Translations under genes and position numbers: made by a program
The notes under the pieces: model-generated
What the model saw: only the letters and a program-made list of their open reading frames with translations
Databases searched by the model: none
Told to the model about the DNA's origin: nothing
NCBI GenBank assembly: GCA_021850085.1
Contig: JAJZRZ010000005.1
Coordinates: 3,716-20,201, forward strand
Direction: 5' to 3'
Origin: Actinomycetes bacterium
GTDB lineage: Bacteria > Actinomycetota > Coriobacteriia > Anaerosomatales > Anaerosomataceae
Length of the DNA stretch: 16,486 bases
Shown: positions 7,306 through 13,879 of the stretch, piece after piece
Layout: each line of letters opens with the position of its first letter
Position numbering within the stretch: position 1 is the stretch's first letter

Positions 7306-8192
7306 CCGCGTTCGCTTTCCGGCATGAAGGGCTCGTCGGTGAGCATCTCGTAGGCCTCGATGTACTTCTCGGAAGTCACAGCGATGATGTCCTCGGGCAA
7401 CTGTGGCGGCGGCGGCGTCTTGTCCCAGCCGGTGCCCTCCAGCCAATCACGCACGATCTGCTTGTCGAAACTGGGTTGGCCGTGCCCCGGCTGGTACTCC
7501 TCGGCGGGCCAGAAGCGCGAACTGTCGGGGGTGAGCACCTCGTCTATCAAGGTCACCTCGCCGTCGACGAGCCCGAACTCGAACTTCGTGTCAGCGATGA
7601 TGATGCCTCTCGACGCGGCGTGGTCGCGCGCCGCCGAATACAGCGCCAGGGAAACGTCGCGCAGGCGCTCGGCATGCGCCGCACCGATGGTCTCCACCAT
7701 GCGCTCGAAGCTGATGTTCACGTCGTGATCGCCGATCTCGGCTTTTGTGGATGGCGTGAAGATCGGCTCGGGCAGACGGCTGCTCTCCACCAGGCCCTCC
7801 GGGAGCTTCTGGCCGCAGACGGTGCCGCTGGCCTGGTACTCCTTCCAGCCGCTACCGGCAAGGTACCCGCGCACGATGCATTCAACGGGGAAGACCTTCG
7901 CCTTCTTCACGAGCATGAAGCGGCCGCGAAGGCCGTCTGCGTGCGGCGCATACGATTCAGGCAGGTCGCACTCATCGGCCGAGAGAAAGTGGTTCGGCAC
8001 GATCTCGGCGAGCTTGTCGAACCAGAACAGCGATATCTTCGTCAGCACCTCGCCTTTGTACGGCACAGGTTCGGGAAGGACCACGTCAAAAGCGCTGATG
8101 CGGTCCGTGGCCACGATCAGAAGCGCCTTGCCGAGGTCGTAGATGTCGCGGACTTTGCCCTGTGCACTAGGAGTCAGATCGATGGGCTGCAC
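7302..8192 (-). CDS. purC: Phosphoribosylaminoimidazole-succinocarboxamide synthase
   Basis: PurC (SAICAR synthetase) condenses CAIR with aspartate using ATP. The 296-residue protein has the family opening QGKVRDIYDLG (11-21) and ATDRISAFDVVL (28-39). Later it has VECIVRGYLAGSGWKEY, the EIGDHDVNISFE segment, and the ATP/Mg2+ region IIADTKFEFGL. The length and the PIFTPSTKAEIGDHD stretch place it with the longer, yeast ADE1-like class, not with the approximately 240-residue E. coli type. The start is GTG at 8192-8190, with AGGAG seven bases before it. It is the first gene of the purine cluster and overlaps the next gene by 4 bases. Its ribosome site lies inside a predicted hairpin, described separately. 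Confidence 0.97.
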   Translation of the reverse strand: MQPIDLTPSAQGKVRDIYDLGKALLIVATDRISAFDVVLPEPVPYKGEVLTKISLFWFDKLAEIVPNHFLSADECDLPESYAPHADGLRGRFMLVKKAKVFPVECIVRGYLAGSGWKEYQASGTVCGQKLPEGLVESSRLPEPIFTPSTKAEIGDHDVNISFERMVETIGAAHAERLRDVSLALYSAARDHAASRGIIIADTKFEFGLVDGEVTLIDEVLTPDSSRFWPAEEYQPGHGQPSFDKQIVRDWLEGTGWDKTPPPPQLPEDIIAVTSEKYIEAYEMLTDEPFMPESERG

Positions 8193-8227
8193 TCGGCGCT
8201 CCTTCCGAAGGATGCGGAGGGGCCGAG
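8192..8227 (-). promoter_or_regulatory. Leader hairpin enclosing the purC ribosome site and start
   Basis: In the minus-strand RNA, CUCGGC (8227-8222) can pair with GCCGAG (8197-8192), whose last G is the first base of the GUG start. Inside it, CUCC (8219-8216) can pair with GGAG (8202-8199), which is the core of the ribosome site. An alternative inner stem, UCCUU-CGG-AAGGA, also masks the site. Either fold would limit initiation on purC. Whether this is regulated is unknown; in DNA this rich in GC such a fold could be chance. Confidence 0.4.
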
Positions 8228-8273
8228 ACGCGAAGGTGACGCGGCGGCCCCGGCTCCGCGTGGCTATGGCTGC

Positions 8274-8279
8274 ATTGTA
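8274..8279 (-). promoter_or_regulatory. Candidate -10 box for the purine operon
   Basis: TACAAT on the minus strand (5/6 match to TATAAT) lies in the 117-base gap between sppA and purC, giving a leader of about 75 bases. No good -35 box is visible 16-18 bases upstream, where the sequence is GC-rich. This points either to a promoter that needs an activator or to a false match. No purine riboswitch-like fold was recognised in the leader. Confidence 0.4.
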
Positions 8280-8309
8280 GGCGAAACGCCCCGTTCGCGG
8301 CGCCTTGTG

Positions 8310-9314
8310 CTACCTCGGCAACGCGATGCGCCGCAAGGTGTCGGGGTCGAGCTGCTCGTTACCCATGATGCCAAGCAGTCCTTCGTAGAGGCCGGCGAAC
8401 GGGTCCACGTACTCGTAGCTCACGATGACCGGGTCGCCCTCGATGCCGCCGAGCTCGGCAGCGCGCCACACGGCGTCGTCGTAGTTACCGAGAGAATCCA
8501 CAAGCCCGAGATCGAGCGCCTCGCTGCCGAGCCACACCCAGCCCGTCGCAAGCGCGCGCACCTCGGACTCGGGCATCCCGCGGCCGGTGGCCACATCGTT
8601 GATGAACTGGTCGTAGATGATCGACAGCTGCTCGTTGAGCATCACAGTCTCGGCCTCGGTGAGGTTGCGGAACGGGCTACCGGCGTCTTTGTACTCGCCT
8701 GAGGTGAGCGTGGTGAAGGAGATGCCCACCTTCTCGAGCAGCTCCTCGACGTTGGCAACCTCCATGATCACGCCGATGCTGCCCACCGAAGAACCCGGCG
8801 ACGCGATGATCTCGTCGGCTTGCGCGGCAACCATGTAGCCGCCCGATGCGCAGATGTCGCCGACACTCACCACCACCGGCTTCTCGTCAGCAGCACGGCT
8901 GACCGCAAGCGCGATCTCCTGCGAAGCCGCCACGGTGCCCCCCGGAGAGTCCATGCGCAGAAGTATGGCCTTCACGCTGTCATCGGCGAGCGCCTGATCG
9001 AGCTGATCGAGGATGTATTCCGGCGTCGCGTCGCTCCCGTTGCCGCCTTGGATCACGCCGTCGATGCGGACCAGCGCGATACCGTCGCCGAGGGCGAGGC
9101 CGTCGTCTCGCACGAGCAGCACCGCCACGACAGAGCACGAGATGCACACCAGCAACACGAAGAAGACGCCGAGACCGATGGCCCATTTCGCACCCTTCGA
9201 CATCGGCTTGCGCTGGTGCGGTGCCGGCTGGTACTGAGGCACGGCCGGTGACGGGGCGGGCGGGACCGCCGATGGCGCTTCAGGCGTGCCCGAGCTGACG
9301 GTGTCGGTGTCCAT
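8310..9314 (-). CDS. sppA: Signal peptide peptidase SppA, single-domain type
   Basis: SppA is a membrane-anchored serine protease that degrades leftover signal peptides and small membrane-associated peptides. The 334-residue protein has a Pro/Ala-rich cytoplasmic N-terminus (1-40) and one transmembrane helix at about 44-67. An S49 peptidase domain follows, with RMDSPGGTV (120-128), the catalytic Ser157 in DICASGGYM and Lys209 in SGEYKDAGSP. The Ser-Lys spacing of 52 is the same as in Bacillus SppA, and the size fits the half-length, Gram-positive form. ATG at 9314 is chosen because GGAGGAG lies just upstream; the ATG nine codons earlier lacks a ribosome site. The gene follows the 68-residue membrane protein by 27 bases, so the two are probably co-transcribed. 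Confidence 0.95.
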   Translation of the reverse strand: MDTDTVSSGTPEAPSAVPPAPSPAVPQYQPAPHQRKPMSKGAKWAIGLGVFFVLLVCISCSVVAVLLVRDDGLALGDGIALVRIDGVIQGGNGSDATPEYILDQLDQALADDSVKAILLRMDSPGGTVAASQEIALAVSRAADEKPVVVSVGDICASGGYMVAAQADEIIASPGSSVGSIGVIMEVANVEELLEKVGISFTTLTSGEYKDAGSPFRNLTEAETVMLNEQLSIIYDQFINDVATGRGMPESEVRALATGWVWLGSEALDLGLVDSLGNYDDAVWRAAELGGIEGDPVIVSYEYVDPFAGLYEGLLGIMGNEQLDPDTLRRIALPR

Positions 9315-9341
9315 GGCTCCTCCGGGATCGGTCGGTCGCAT

Positions 9342-9548
9342 TCAGATGCGGCCGAGGAACGCGAGCGCCGCGATCGCGTGCAGCGCGGCAAGGACCAGCA
9401 TCGCATATGCGGACCACCGATGGACCTTCATATGCGCCGGACCTTTGAACTTGATGCGCCTTTTTCCCACGAGGATCTGGAAGATGATGAGGGCGAGAAG
9501 CGCCGCCCCACCCGCCACGAGCATCGATGACGTGATCGTGATGTCCAC
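9342..9548 (-). CDS. Two-helix membrane protein with histidines, possible heme b binder
   Basis: This 68-residue protein starts at GTG 9548-9546, with AAGGGGGAG eight bases upstream. A longer reading from ATG at 9581 or 9602 lacks a ribosome site. It has two hydrophobic helices, at about 8-27 and 45-65, joined by a basic loop (GKRRIKFKGP). His39 and His43 lie at the entry to helix 2 and His57 lies inside it. A 14-residue His43-His57 spacing in one helix is like that between heme ligands in cytochrome b-type proteins, and KVHRWSAYAMLVLAALHA resembles cytochrome b561/DUF4405-type helices. With only two helices it would need to oligomerise. The heme idea is inference; the protein could be an unrelated small membrane protein. 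Confidence 0.66.
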   Translation of the reverse strand: MDITITSSMLVAGGAALLALIIFQILVGKRRIKFKGPAHMKVHRWSAYAMLVLAALHAIAALAFLGRI

Positions 9549-9683
9549 TGTGGTGTCTCCCCCTTTCGATGCCGTCACCATCGTATACCCGAGAGCCGAC
9601 AAGGGGGAGCGGGGACGCCGAGCGGCCGATTGTGCGCCGCGCGCCTCTCCGGGTTGCTGGGCGGCCTGACGCTTCGCAGGAGC

Positions 9684-9893
9684 TCAGGCGAGCGTTGCGG
9701 TGATCAGGTACTCCTCACCGGAGTGATCCACGACCACCGCGTAGCCTTCGTCGGCGAGCAGAGCCACGACGTTGGCCTTCGCCGTTCCGCTGTCAGCGCG
9801 CACGAGCATCTCGCCAGGGGAGTCCGCGAGCGCTTCTTTGGCACGCATGAGCGGCATCGGGCAGGAAAGCCCTCGCACATCCAGTTCCTTCAC
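9684..9893 (-). CDS. TusA/SirA-family sulfur (or selenium) carrier protein
   Basis: The 69-residue protein has the TusA fold signature. It opens KELDVRGLSCPMPLMRAKEAL, with the conserved CPMP motif whose Cys11 would carry the persulfide or selenide. It ends with the usual beta strand (EEYLITATLA). TusA proteins relay sulfur for tRNA thiolation and other uses; relatives placed beside YedE (YedF N-terminal domain) are linked to selenium metabolism. The start is GTG at 9893-9891 with GGGAGGAG upstream, 15 bases after the yedE stop, so both are on one transcript. A YedF C-terminal domain is absent. Sulfur versus selenium cannot be decided from the sequence. Confidence 0.92.
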   Translation of the reverse strand: MKELDVRGLSCPMPLMRAKEALADSPGEMLVRADSGTAKANVVALLADEGYAVVVDHSGEEYLITATLA

Positions 9894-9908
9894 CTTCAGG
9901 TCTCCTCC

Positions 9909-11159
9909 CTATGCCGTCTTTCTGGAGCCGAGCACAGCGACTGCCACCAGCAACACCAGCATGACTCCGAGCGCGAGCCACGCGTTCGGCGCCAGCCCCG
10001 CAGGCGACGAGGCGAGTCCCGCCCAGTGCGTGAAACCGGCACCCACGAGCATGCCGCCGACCGCCACGGCGCTGTCCGAGTCGCCTTCGGCACCCATGAC
10101 CACCTGGCGGAACGGACAACCCCCCAGCAGCATCGCGGAGAACGTGGCGACGCCCATGGCGGCGAAACTGCCGAACGCGTCGTTGTGCGCCACCGGCTGG
10201 CCGGCGAATCCGAGGAGGTACTGTCCGAGCAGCAGGTTGACCACGGTCGCGCCCACCAGCAGGCCTACGACGCCGAAGAGCAGGTCGTAGCGGTTGACGA
10301 GGATCGCGTCACGGATGCCGCCGATCGAGCAGAAGCGGGTGCGCTGCGCCACGACGCCGATGGCCAGTCCCGCGAGCAGCGACACCGCGAGGGCCGCCCG
10401 CCTGCCGCCCGGCATCGGCTTGGTTGCGGCGACCGCCTCCGCATCGGCCAGCACCGAGCCGTCCTGAGCGATCACCGCGCCGCCCACTATCGTGGCACCC
10501 TCCGGCTTGACCACCACGAGGGTGTCGCCGTCAGGCTTCACGACGACCTCGCCCGGCACGACGGCCCTGCCGTCTTCGGGTGTCAGCGTCGCGAACCCAG
10601 GCTTGGTGCCGAACGCGGCCATGAGCGCGAAGACGAGCAGCAGGCCGGTAAGCGCCGGCAGGACCCACCCGAGCGGCTTGGCGACCGCCGCGGCCCGTCC
10701 GAGGCTGAAGCCGCGCTTCAGAAAGACGATGCCCACGAGCACTCCGGCGACGATACCGAGGATGCCCCACATCGCCGTGAGATCGCCCCCGCCGAGCCTG
10801 AGCCAAGCTCGTACGGTGCATCCCAAGAAGATCAGGGCCGCCGACATGAAGGCGAATCCCAGAGCGAAGCGGACGAGCGGCGCACTGCCGCCGCGTGGCC
10901 GGAACTCCCGGGTCGCGACCGCCGCCCCCATGGCGCCGAGGACGATGCCGATGATCTCGGGGCGGATGTAGGCCACCGCGGCCTGGTTGGTGACCGAACC
11001 CGCGAAGAAACCGGCGATGTCGCGCAAAAAGCATGCGATGCAAAGGCCCATGTTACCGGGATTCCCCCTGCTGACCAACCAGGCGGCGACCGCCCCGATG
11101 AACAGCCCAGCTCCGCCAAGGACCGCTGCTGTGGGCCCGATGACCCGGCGCTTCCGCAT
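9909..11159 (-). CDS. yedE: YedE-family membrane transporter, probable selenium type
   Basis: This 416-residue polytopic protein belongs to the YeeE/YedE family. Its motifs GNPGNMGLCIACFLRDIAGF (32-51) and YIRPEIIGIVLGA (64-76) are those I associate with the subgroup annotated as a putative selenium transporter. Conserved cysteines lie at 40 and 43, at 114 (FLGCTVRAW), 277 (RTRFCSIGGIRD) and 348 (LLGGCPFRQ). Two halves of several helices each are separated by an extramembrane stretch at about 184-252 that contains the duplicated pattern VVVKPxGxT. The related YeeE carries thiosulfate by passing it along cysteines. A GGGGAGGAG ribosome site and a good promoter precede it, and a tusA-like gene follows on the same transcript. 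The family is certain and the substrate is inferred. Confidence 0.9.
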   Translation of the reverse strand: MRKRRVIGPTAAVLGGAGLFIGAVAAWLVSRGNPGNMGLCIACFLRDIAGFFAGSVTNQAAVAYIRPEIIGIVLGAMGAAVATREFRPRGGSAPLVRFALGFAFMSAALIFLGCTVRAWLRLGGGDLTAMWGILGIVAGVLVGIVFLKRGFSLGRAAAVAKPLGWVLPALTGLLLVFALMAAFGTKPGFATLTPEDGRAVVPGEVVVKPDGDTLVVVKPEGATIVGGAVIAQDGSVLADAEAVAATKPMPGGRRAALAVSLLAGLAIGVVAQRTRFCSIGGIRDAILVNRYDLLFGVVGLLVGATVVNLLLGQYLLGFAGQPVAHNDAFGSFAAMGVATFSAMLLGGCPFRQVVMGAEGDSDSAVAVGGMLVGAGFTHWAGLASSPAGLAPNAWLALGVMLVLLVAVAVLGSRKTA

Positions 11160-11206
11160 CTCGGCACTCCTCCCCTTCGGCTCCCCCTGACCGATAAGTA
11201 TTTCCG

Positions 11207-11235
11207 ATGATTGCCATTCGAAGCGGATATGTCAA
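11207..11235 (-). promoter_or_regulatory. Promoter of the yedE-tusA unit
   Basis: A perfect -35 box TTGACA (11235-11230) is followed after 17 bases by AATCAT (11212-11207, 4/6 to consensus). The start of transcription would lie about 40 bases before the yedE ATG. This local stretch is also poorer in GC than its surroundings. Confidence 0.6.
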
Positions 11236-11254
11236 GGGCCGCTCGAGTACCGCC

Positions 11255-11280
11255 TGCCTTGAGGCATCACGGCCGTGATG
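11255..11280. repeat. Adjacent palindromes upstream of the yedE promoter
   Basis: CATCACGGCCGTGATG (11265-11280) is a perfect 16-base palindrome. It overlaps by two bases a second inverted repeat, TGCCT-TG-AGGCA (11255-11266). They lie between the stop of the RACo-like gene and the -35 box of yedE. No T-run follows on either strand, so a classical terminator is unlikely and a protein-binding site is possible. Confidence 0.55.
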
Positions 11281-11318
11281 GCCGAGCGAAGTGCCCATCG
11301 GCTATGGGGGCAGGGCTG

Positions 11319-12923
11319 CTACCCGGGGAACGTCAGCGAGGCCAGGAAGCGCTGGCTGAACAGGGGGTGCATGGCGAGGTCGATCGTGCGCACGCGCTGC
11401 GCGAGCTCGCCGGCCTGGCGGCGTACGGCGCTGTTCACAAGGTACATACGCGCGCCGAGCAGCGCCGTGTTTCCCGCGAAGACCACCCGGTCGTGCCACG
11501 CGACGGGGACGAGCCCGAGCCGCACGAGCGACTCGGCGCGCACGTGATGGCCGAACCCGCCTGCCACGAGCACGCTCTCGATGCCGGAGGCGGCAAGCCC
11601 CGCTTCGGCAAGCAGCAACTCGATGCCGGTGCGCACCGCACCGATCGCCAGCTGCACCGCACGGACGTCCTTTTGGGTGAGCATGATGTTGGCGTGTGCG
11701 TCTACAACGAACGCCCGGACGCCGTCACGCTCGGTCATGCGCTCTCCGAGCGGACCGGGCGCGCCCTCGGCGAACCTCCCGCCGACGTCGAGCACGCCGA
11801 CGTCGAGAAGCACCGCGATCAGGTCGAGCAAACCGCTCCCGCAGATGCCAAGCGGCTCGCGCTCGCCGATCACGCCCAGCTCGAGGCCGCCGTCGGCCAG
11901 CGACACGCGCTCGATCGCACCGGGCTCGGCGCGCATGCCGCAGCTGATAGAGGCGCCTTCGAGTGCGGGCCCCGCCGCCGTGGATGCGGCCAAGAACTCG
12001 CCTCGATGCCCCAGCACGAGCTCGCCGTTGGTGCCGAGGTCCATGAGGAGCGTGGGCGTCTCGCGCTCGGCAAGCCCGGTGGCCAGCATCCCGGCCGTGA
12101 TGTCCGATCCCACGAACGCCGAGACGCCGGGTGGCACGAGCACGTCCAAAGAGACGAAGGCGGGGAGCCCGAGGGCATACGCTGGCACGCGCGCTTCAGC
12201 CACCGGAGCACCCGTGTACGGGGCCGCGCCGAGCATGCTCACGTCCGCGCCGAGCAGCAGACCCGTCATCGCCGTGTTTCCCACGACCACCATCTCGGCG
12301 AGTCGATCCGCGGGCACGTCCGCGTGGCTGAGCGCCACCCCGAGCAGCAGCTCGATCTGGTCGACGACCGCCTTGTGCAGCGCGGGACCGCCACCGGCGT
12401 CGGCGTATGCTACGCGTGAGAGCACGTCGGCGCCGAACGCGCGCTGCGCATTGGTGTCGGCGGCCACGGCGAGCACCTCTCCGTTGCCCAGGTCCACGAG
12501 CATGACGGCCACGGTCGTGGTGCCGAGGTCCACGGCCGCCCCAACGGCCGTTCCGGTCGCATGCACTCCTCGGGCCGCAGGAGGCTCGACGACGAGCGAC
12601 CGCTCGAGCGCTGCGGTCACGATTCTTGCCGCCCCGGCACGCTCAGGCACGTGCACGATCGCGTGCCCGTATACCTTCGCCCGACAGGCCAGCCGCATCC
12701 CGGCCGCGATTCCCGCCCCACCCAGGAGCTCCCGCTCATCCAGACTCGGGGGCTCGAGCGCCCCTTCGGCGCGCACCCGACACGACCCGCATCGGCCGAG
12801 CCCGCCGCACGGTGTTTCGACCTCAACCCCTGCGAGGCGAGCTGCGCCCAAGACCGTCGAGCCGACCGGCACCATCGCGGTGCGCCCGGCCGGCTCGAAT
12901 CGTATGGTCGCCTGCTCGCTCAT
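11319..12923 (-). CDS. RACo-like reductive activator: 2Fe-2S ferredoxin plus ASKHA ATPase domain
   Basis: This 534-residue protein begins with a ferredoxin-like domain whose Cys39, Cys45, Cys48 and Cys80 give the C-x5-C-x2-C-x31-C pattern of a plant-type [2Fe-2S] cluster. An ASKHA ATPase domain (DUF4445 type) follows, with AVDLGTTTVAV (130-140), VVVGNTAMTG, LMDLGTNGELVLG, GICGSGLLDL and VLVAGGFGHH. Proteins of this design (RACo, RamA and relatives) use ATP to drive electrons onto inactive Co(II) corrinoid proteins, returning them to Co(I) for methyl transfer. The start is ATG at 12923, with GGGAGGAGG three bases upstream; an earlier in-frame ATG at 13010 has no site. It is somewhat shorter than RACo. 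No corrinoid protein or methyltransferase is adjacent, so the partner is unknown. Confidence 0.9.
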   Translation of the reverse strand: MSEQATIRFEPAGRTAMVPVGSTVLGAARLAGVEVETPCGGLGRCGSCRVRAEGALEPPSLDERELLGGAGIAAGMRLACRAKVYGHAIVHVPERAGAARIVTAALERSLVVEPPAARGVHATGTAVGAAVDLGTTTVAVMLVDLGNGEVLAVAADTNAQRAFGADVLSRVAYADAGGGPALHKAVVDQIELLLGVALSHADVPADRLAEMVVVGNTAMTGLLLGADVSMLGAAPYTGAPVAEARVPAYALGLPAFVSLDVLVPPGVSAFVGSDITAGMLATGLAERETPTLLMDLGTNGELVLGHRGEFLAASTAAGPALEGASISCGMRAEPGAIERVSLADGGLELGVIGEREPLGICGSGLLDLIAVLLDVGVLDVGGRFAEGAPGPLGERMTERDGVRAFVVDAHANIMLTQKDVRAVQLAIGAVRTGIELLLAEAGLAASGIESVLVAGGFGHHVRAESLVRLGLVPVAWHDRVVFAGNTALLGARMYLVNSAVRRQAGELAQRVRTIDLAMHPLFSQRFLASLTFPG

Positions 12924-12973
12924 AGGCCTCCTCCCATGATGAGGATACCGCGAGCGGGCTGTTGTCCGATGCC

Positions 12974-13270
12974 CTACAGCACGCTGGGAGCGGCGTCCCA
13001 GTTCGGGCACGCGCCGCGACCGGGGCCGTAGCCGCGTCCATCACCCTCTGGCGAGCAACCGCGCGGCCCCATCCCGCCACGCCCTTCCCACTCCTGGCTG
13101 AAGCGCGGGGCGCCCATCATGCCGTACCCAGACTCCTCGCCGAACGAAGCATGCATGCGGACGGCTCCGTGGATCGCTGCCGGTATCGCGATCGCCGTTC
13201 CGAGCACCATCATGCCTGCCAAGAAGCCTGCCGCAGCGGCAAGCACGAGCTTGTGGTTCTGATCCATCAT
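12974..13270 (-). CDS. Small Met/Gly-rich exported or membrane-anchored protein
   Basis: This 98-residue protein is unrecognised. A short Lys-containing N-terminus leads into one hydrophobic helix (about 8-33), which could be a signal anchor or an uncleaved signal peptide. The rest is Gly-, Met- and Arg-rich and low in complexity (GYGMMGAPRF, EGRGGMGPRGC, GRGYGPGRGAC), with two cysteines at 72 and 88 and a histidine at 34 and 40. Such tails sometimes bind metals such as copper, but no defined motif is present. The start at ATG 13270 follows AAGGAGGT by four bases; the second ATG (13267) is also suitably placed. The frame is open to 13414, but that extension is not protein-like. It ends 50 bases before the RACo-like gene. 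Confidence 0.66.
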   Translation of the reverse strand: MMDQNHKLVLAAAAGFLAGMMVLGTAIAIPAAIHGAVRMHASFGEESGYGMMGAPRFSQEWEGRGGMGPRGCSPEGDGRGYGPGRGACPNWDAAPSVL

Positions 13271-13397
13271 CGGTACCTCCTTCGCGAGCGTGACACGACA
13301 CGCGCTCTTCCACGCACACCCCATCTTAGGAGCGGTGTGTGGCCTGCCGTCGCTGCTCGTGTGGAGATGGCGTGGAGGTTGACGGGGAGGAAGAGGA

Positions 13398-13421
13398 ATC
13401 ATCGCCTCCATCATCGCCTCC
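13398..13421. repeat. Perfect tandem duplication of a 12-base unit
   Basis: ATCATCGCCTCC occurs twice in immediate succession (13398-13409 and 13410-13421), just after the stop of the zinc-finger gene. On the minus strand each unit reads GGAGGCGATGAT, which contains both a ribosome-site-like GGAGG and an ATG. It lies in the 159-base gap that forms the leader of the Met/Gly-rich gene. Confidence 0.85.
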
Positions 13422-13429
13422 CGAGCGCG

Positions 13430-13870
13430 TCACCACCGGTTCTGCATCACTGAGATCACGGCTGCGGCGGCCGACAGCGCCATCACGAGGTAGCCGGCGC
13501 CGGTGAGCGCGCTGCCAGCGATCACGGAGAAGCCGGCGAGCGCCGCGATGCTCCCCGTCCGGTGACCGCCCGAGGCGCGGCGCGCGGCCTCACCGGTGGC
13601 CAGGCCGAGCACGAGGGAGATAAGCCAGAAGCGGAAGCCGATCGAAGCGATCAGGAACGAACCTCCGATGCCGACGAGCGCCGAGGCCGCGAGCGCGAAC
13701 GCGAACTGTCGCGGCTTGACGGTGCGCCGGGCCGAGAGCGTCTGACGTCCGTGCTCGGGGCACTTGTAGCCGACCGGCGTCTCCACCCACTCCTTGGGGC
13801 AGACGAAGCGGTCGCACTCCACGCAGCGGATGGCCGTCTCAACGTTCGGGTGGTAGGAACACTGCCCCAT
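13430..13870 (-). CDS. Membrane protein with N-terminal B-box-like zinc finger
   Basis: The first 40 of 146 residues form a compact zinc-binding motif: Cys4-x2-His7, Cys16-x2-Cys19, Cys24 and Cys37-x2-His40. This is the B-box-like arrangement found at the N-terminus of many actinobacterial membrane proteins, including rhomboid proteases. After a basic linker (SARRTVKPRQ) come hydrophobic segments at about 54-75, 78-95 and two more from about 107 to 142, without rhomboid GxSG or other catalytic motifs. So this is the zinc finger on a different membrane domain. Its function is unknown; the finger probably faces the cytoplasm and binds a protein. It starts nine bases after the preceding gene and shares its transcript. 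Confidence 0.85.
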   Translation of the reverse strand: MGQCSYHPNVETAIRCVECDRFVCPKEWVETPVGYKCPEHGRQTLSARRTVKPRQFAFALAASALVGIGGSFLIASIGFRFWLISLVLGLATGEAARRASGGHRTGSIAALAGFSVIAGSALTGAGYLVMALSAAAAVISVMQNRW

Positions 13871-13879
13871 CGGCGGCGC

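Noticed and set aside
8281..8298. GCGAA/TTCGC stem after sppA as a terminator
   Set aside because: It is a short stem without a T-run and lies next to the candidate purC -10 box; not convincing.
8193..8309. Purine or PRPP riboswitch before purC
   Set aside because: The leader is short and no conserved riboswitch core was recognised; only simple hairpins are visible.
7476..8702. 408-codon open frame on the plus strand
   Set aside because: Antisense across purC and sppA, bridging two real genes and their gap; no motif or ribosome site.
9664..9689. GCCTGA/TCAGGC stem at the end of the tusA-like gene as a terminator
   Set aside because: The stem is only 6 pairs with a 14-base loop and no T-run; it overlaps the stop codon and may be chance.
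9630..11210. 526-codon open frame on the plus strand
   Set aside because: Antisense of yedE and tusA; it is a highly charged, low-complexity translation without domains.
11211..12939. Two long plus-strand frames opposite the RACo-like gene
   Set aside because: Both are shadows of the minus-strand ferredoxin/ASKHA gene, which has full motif support.
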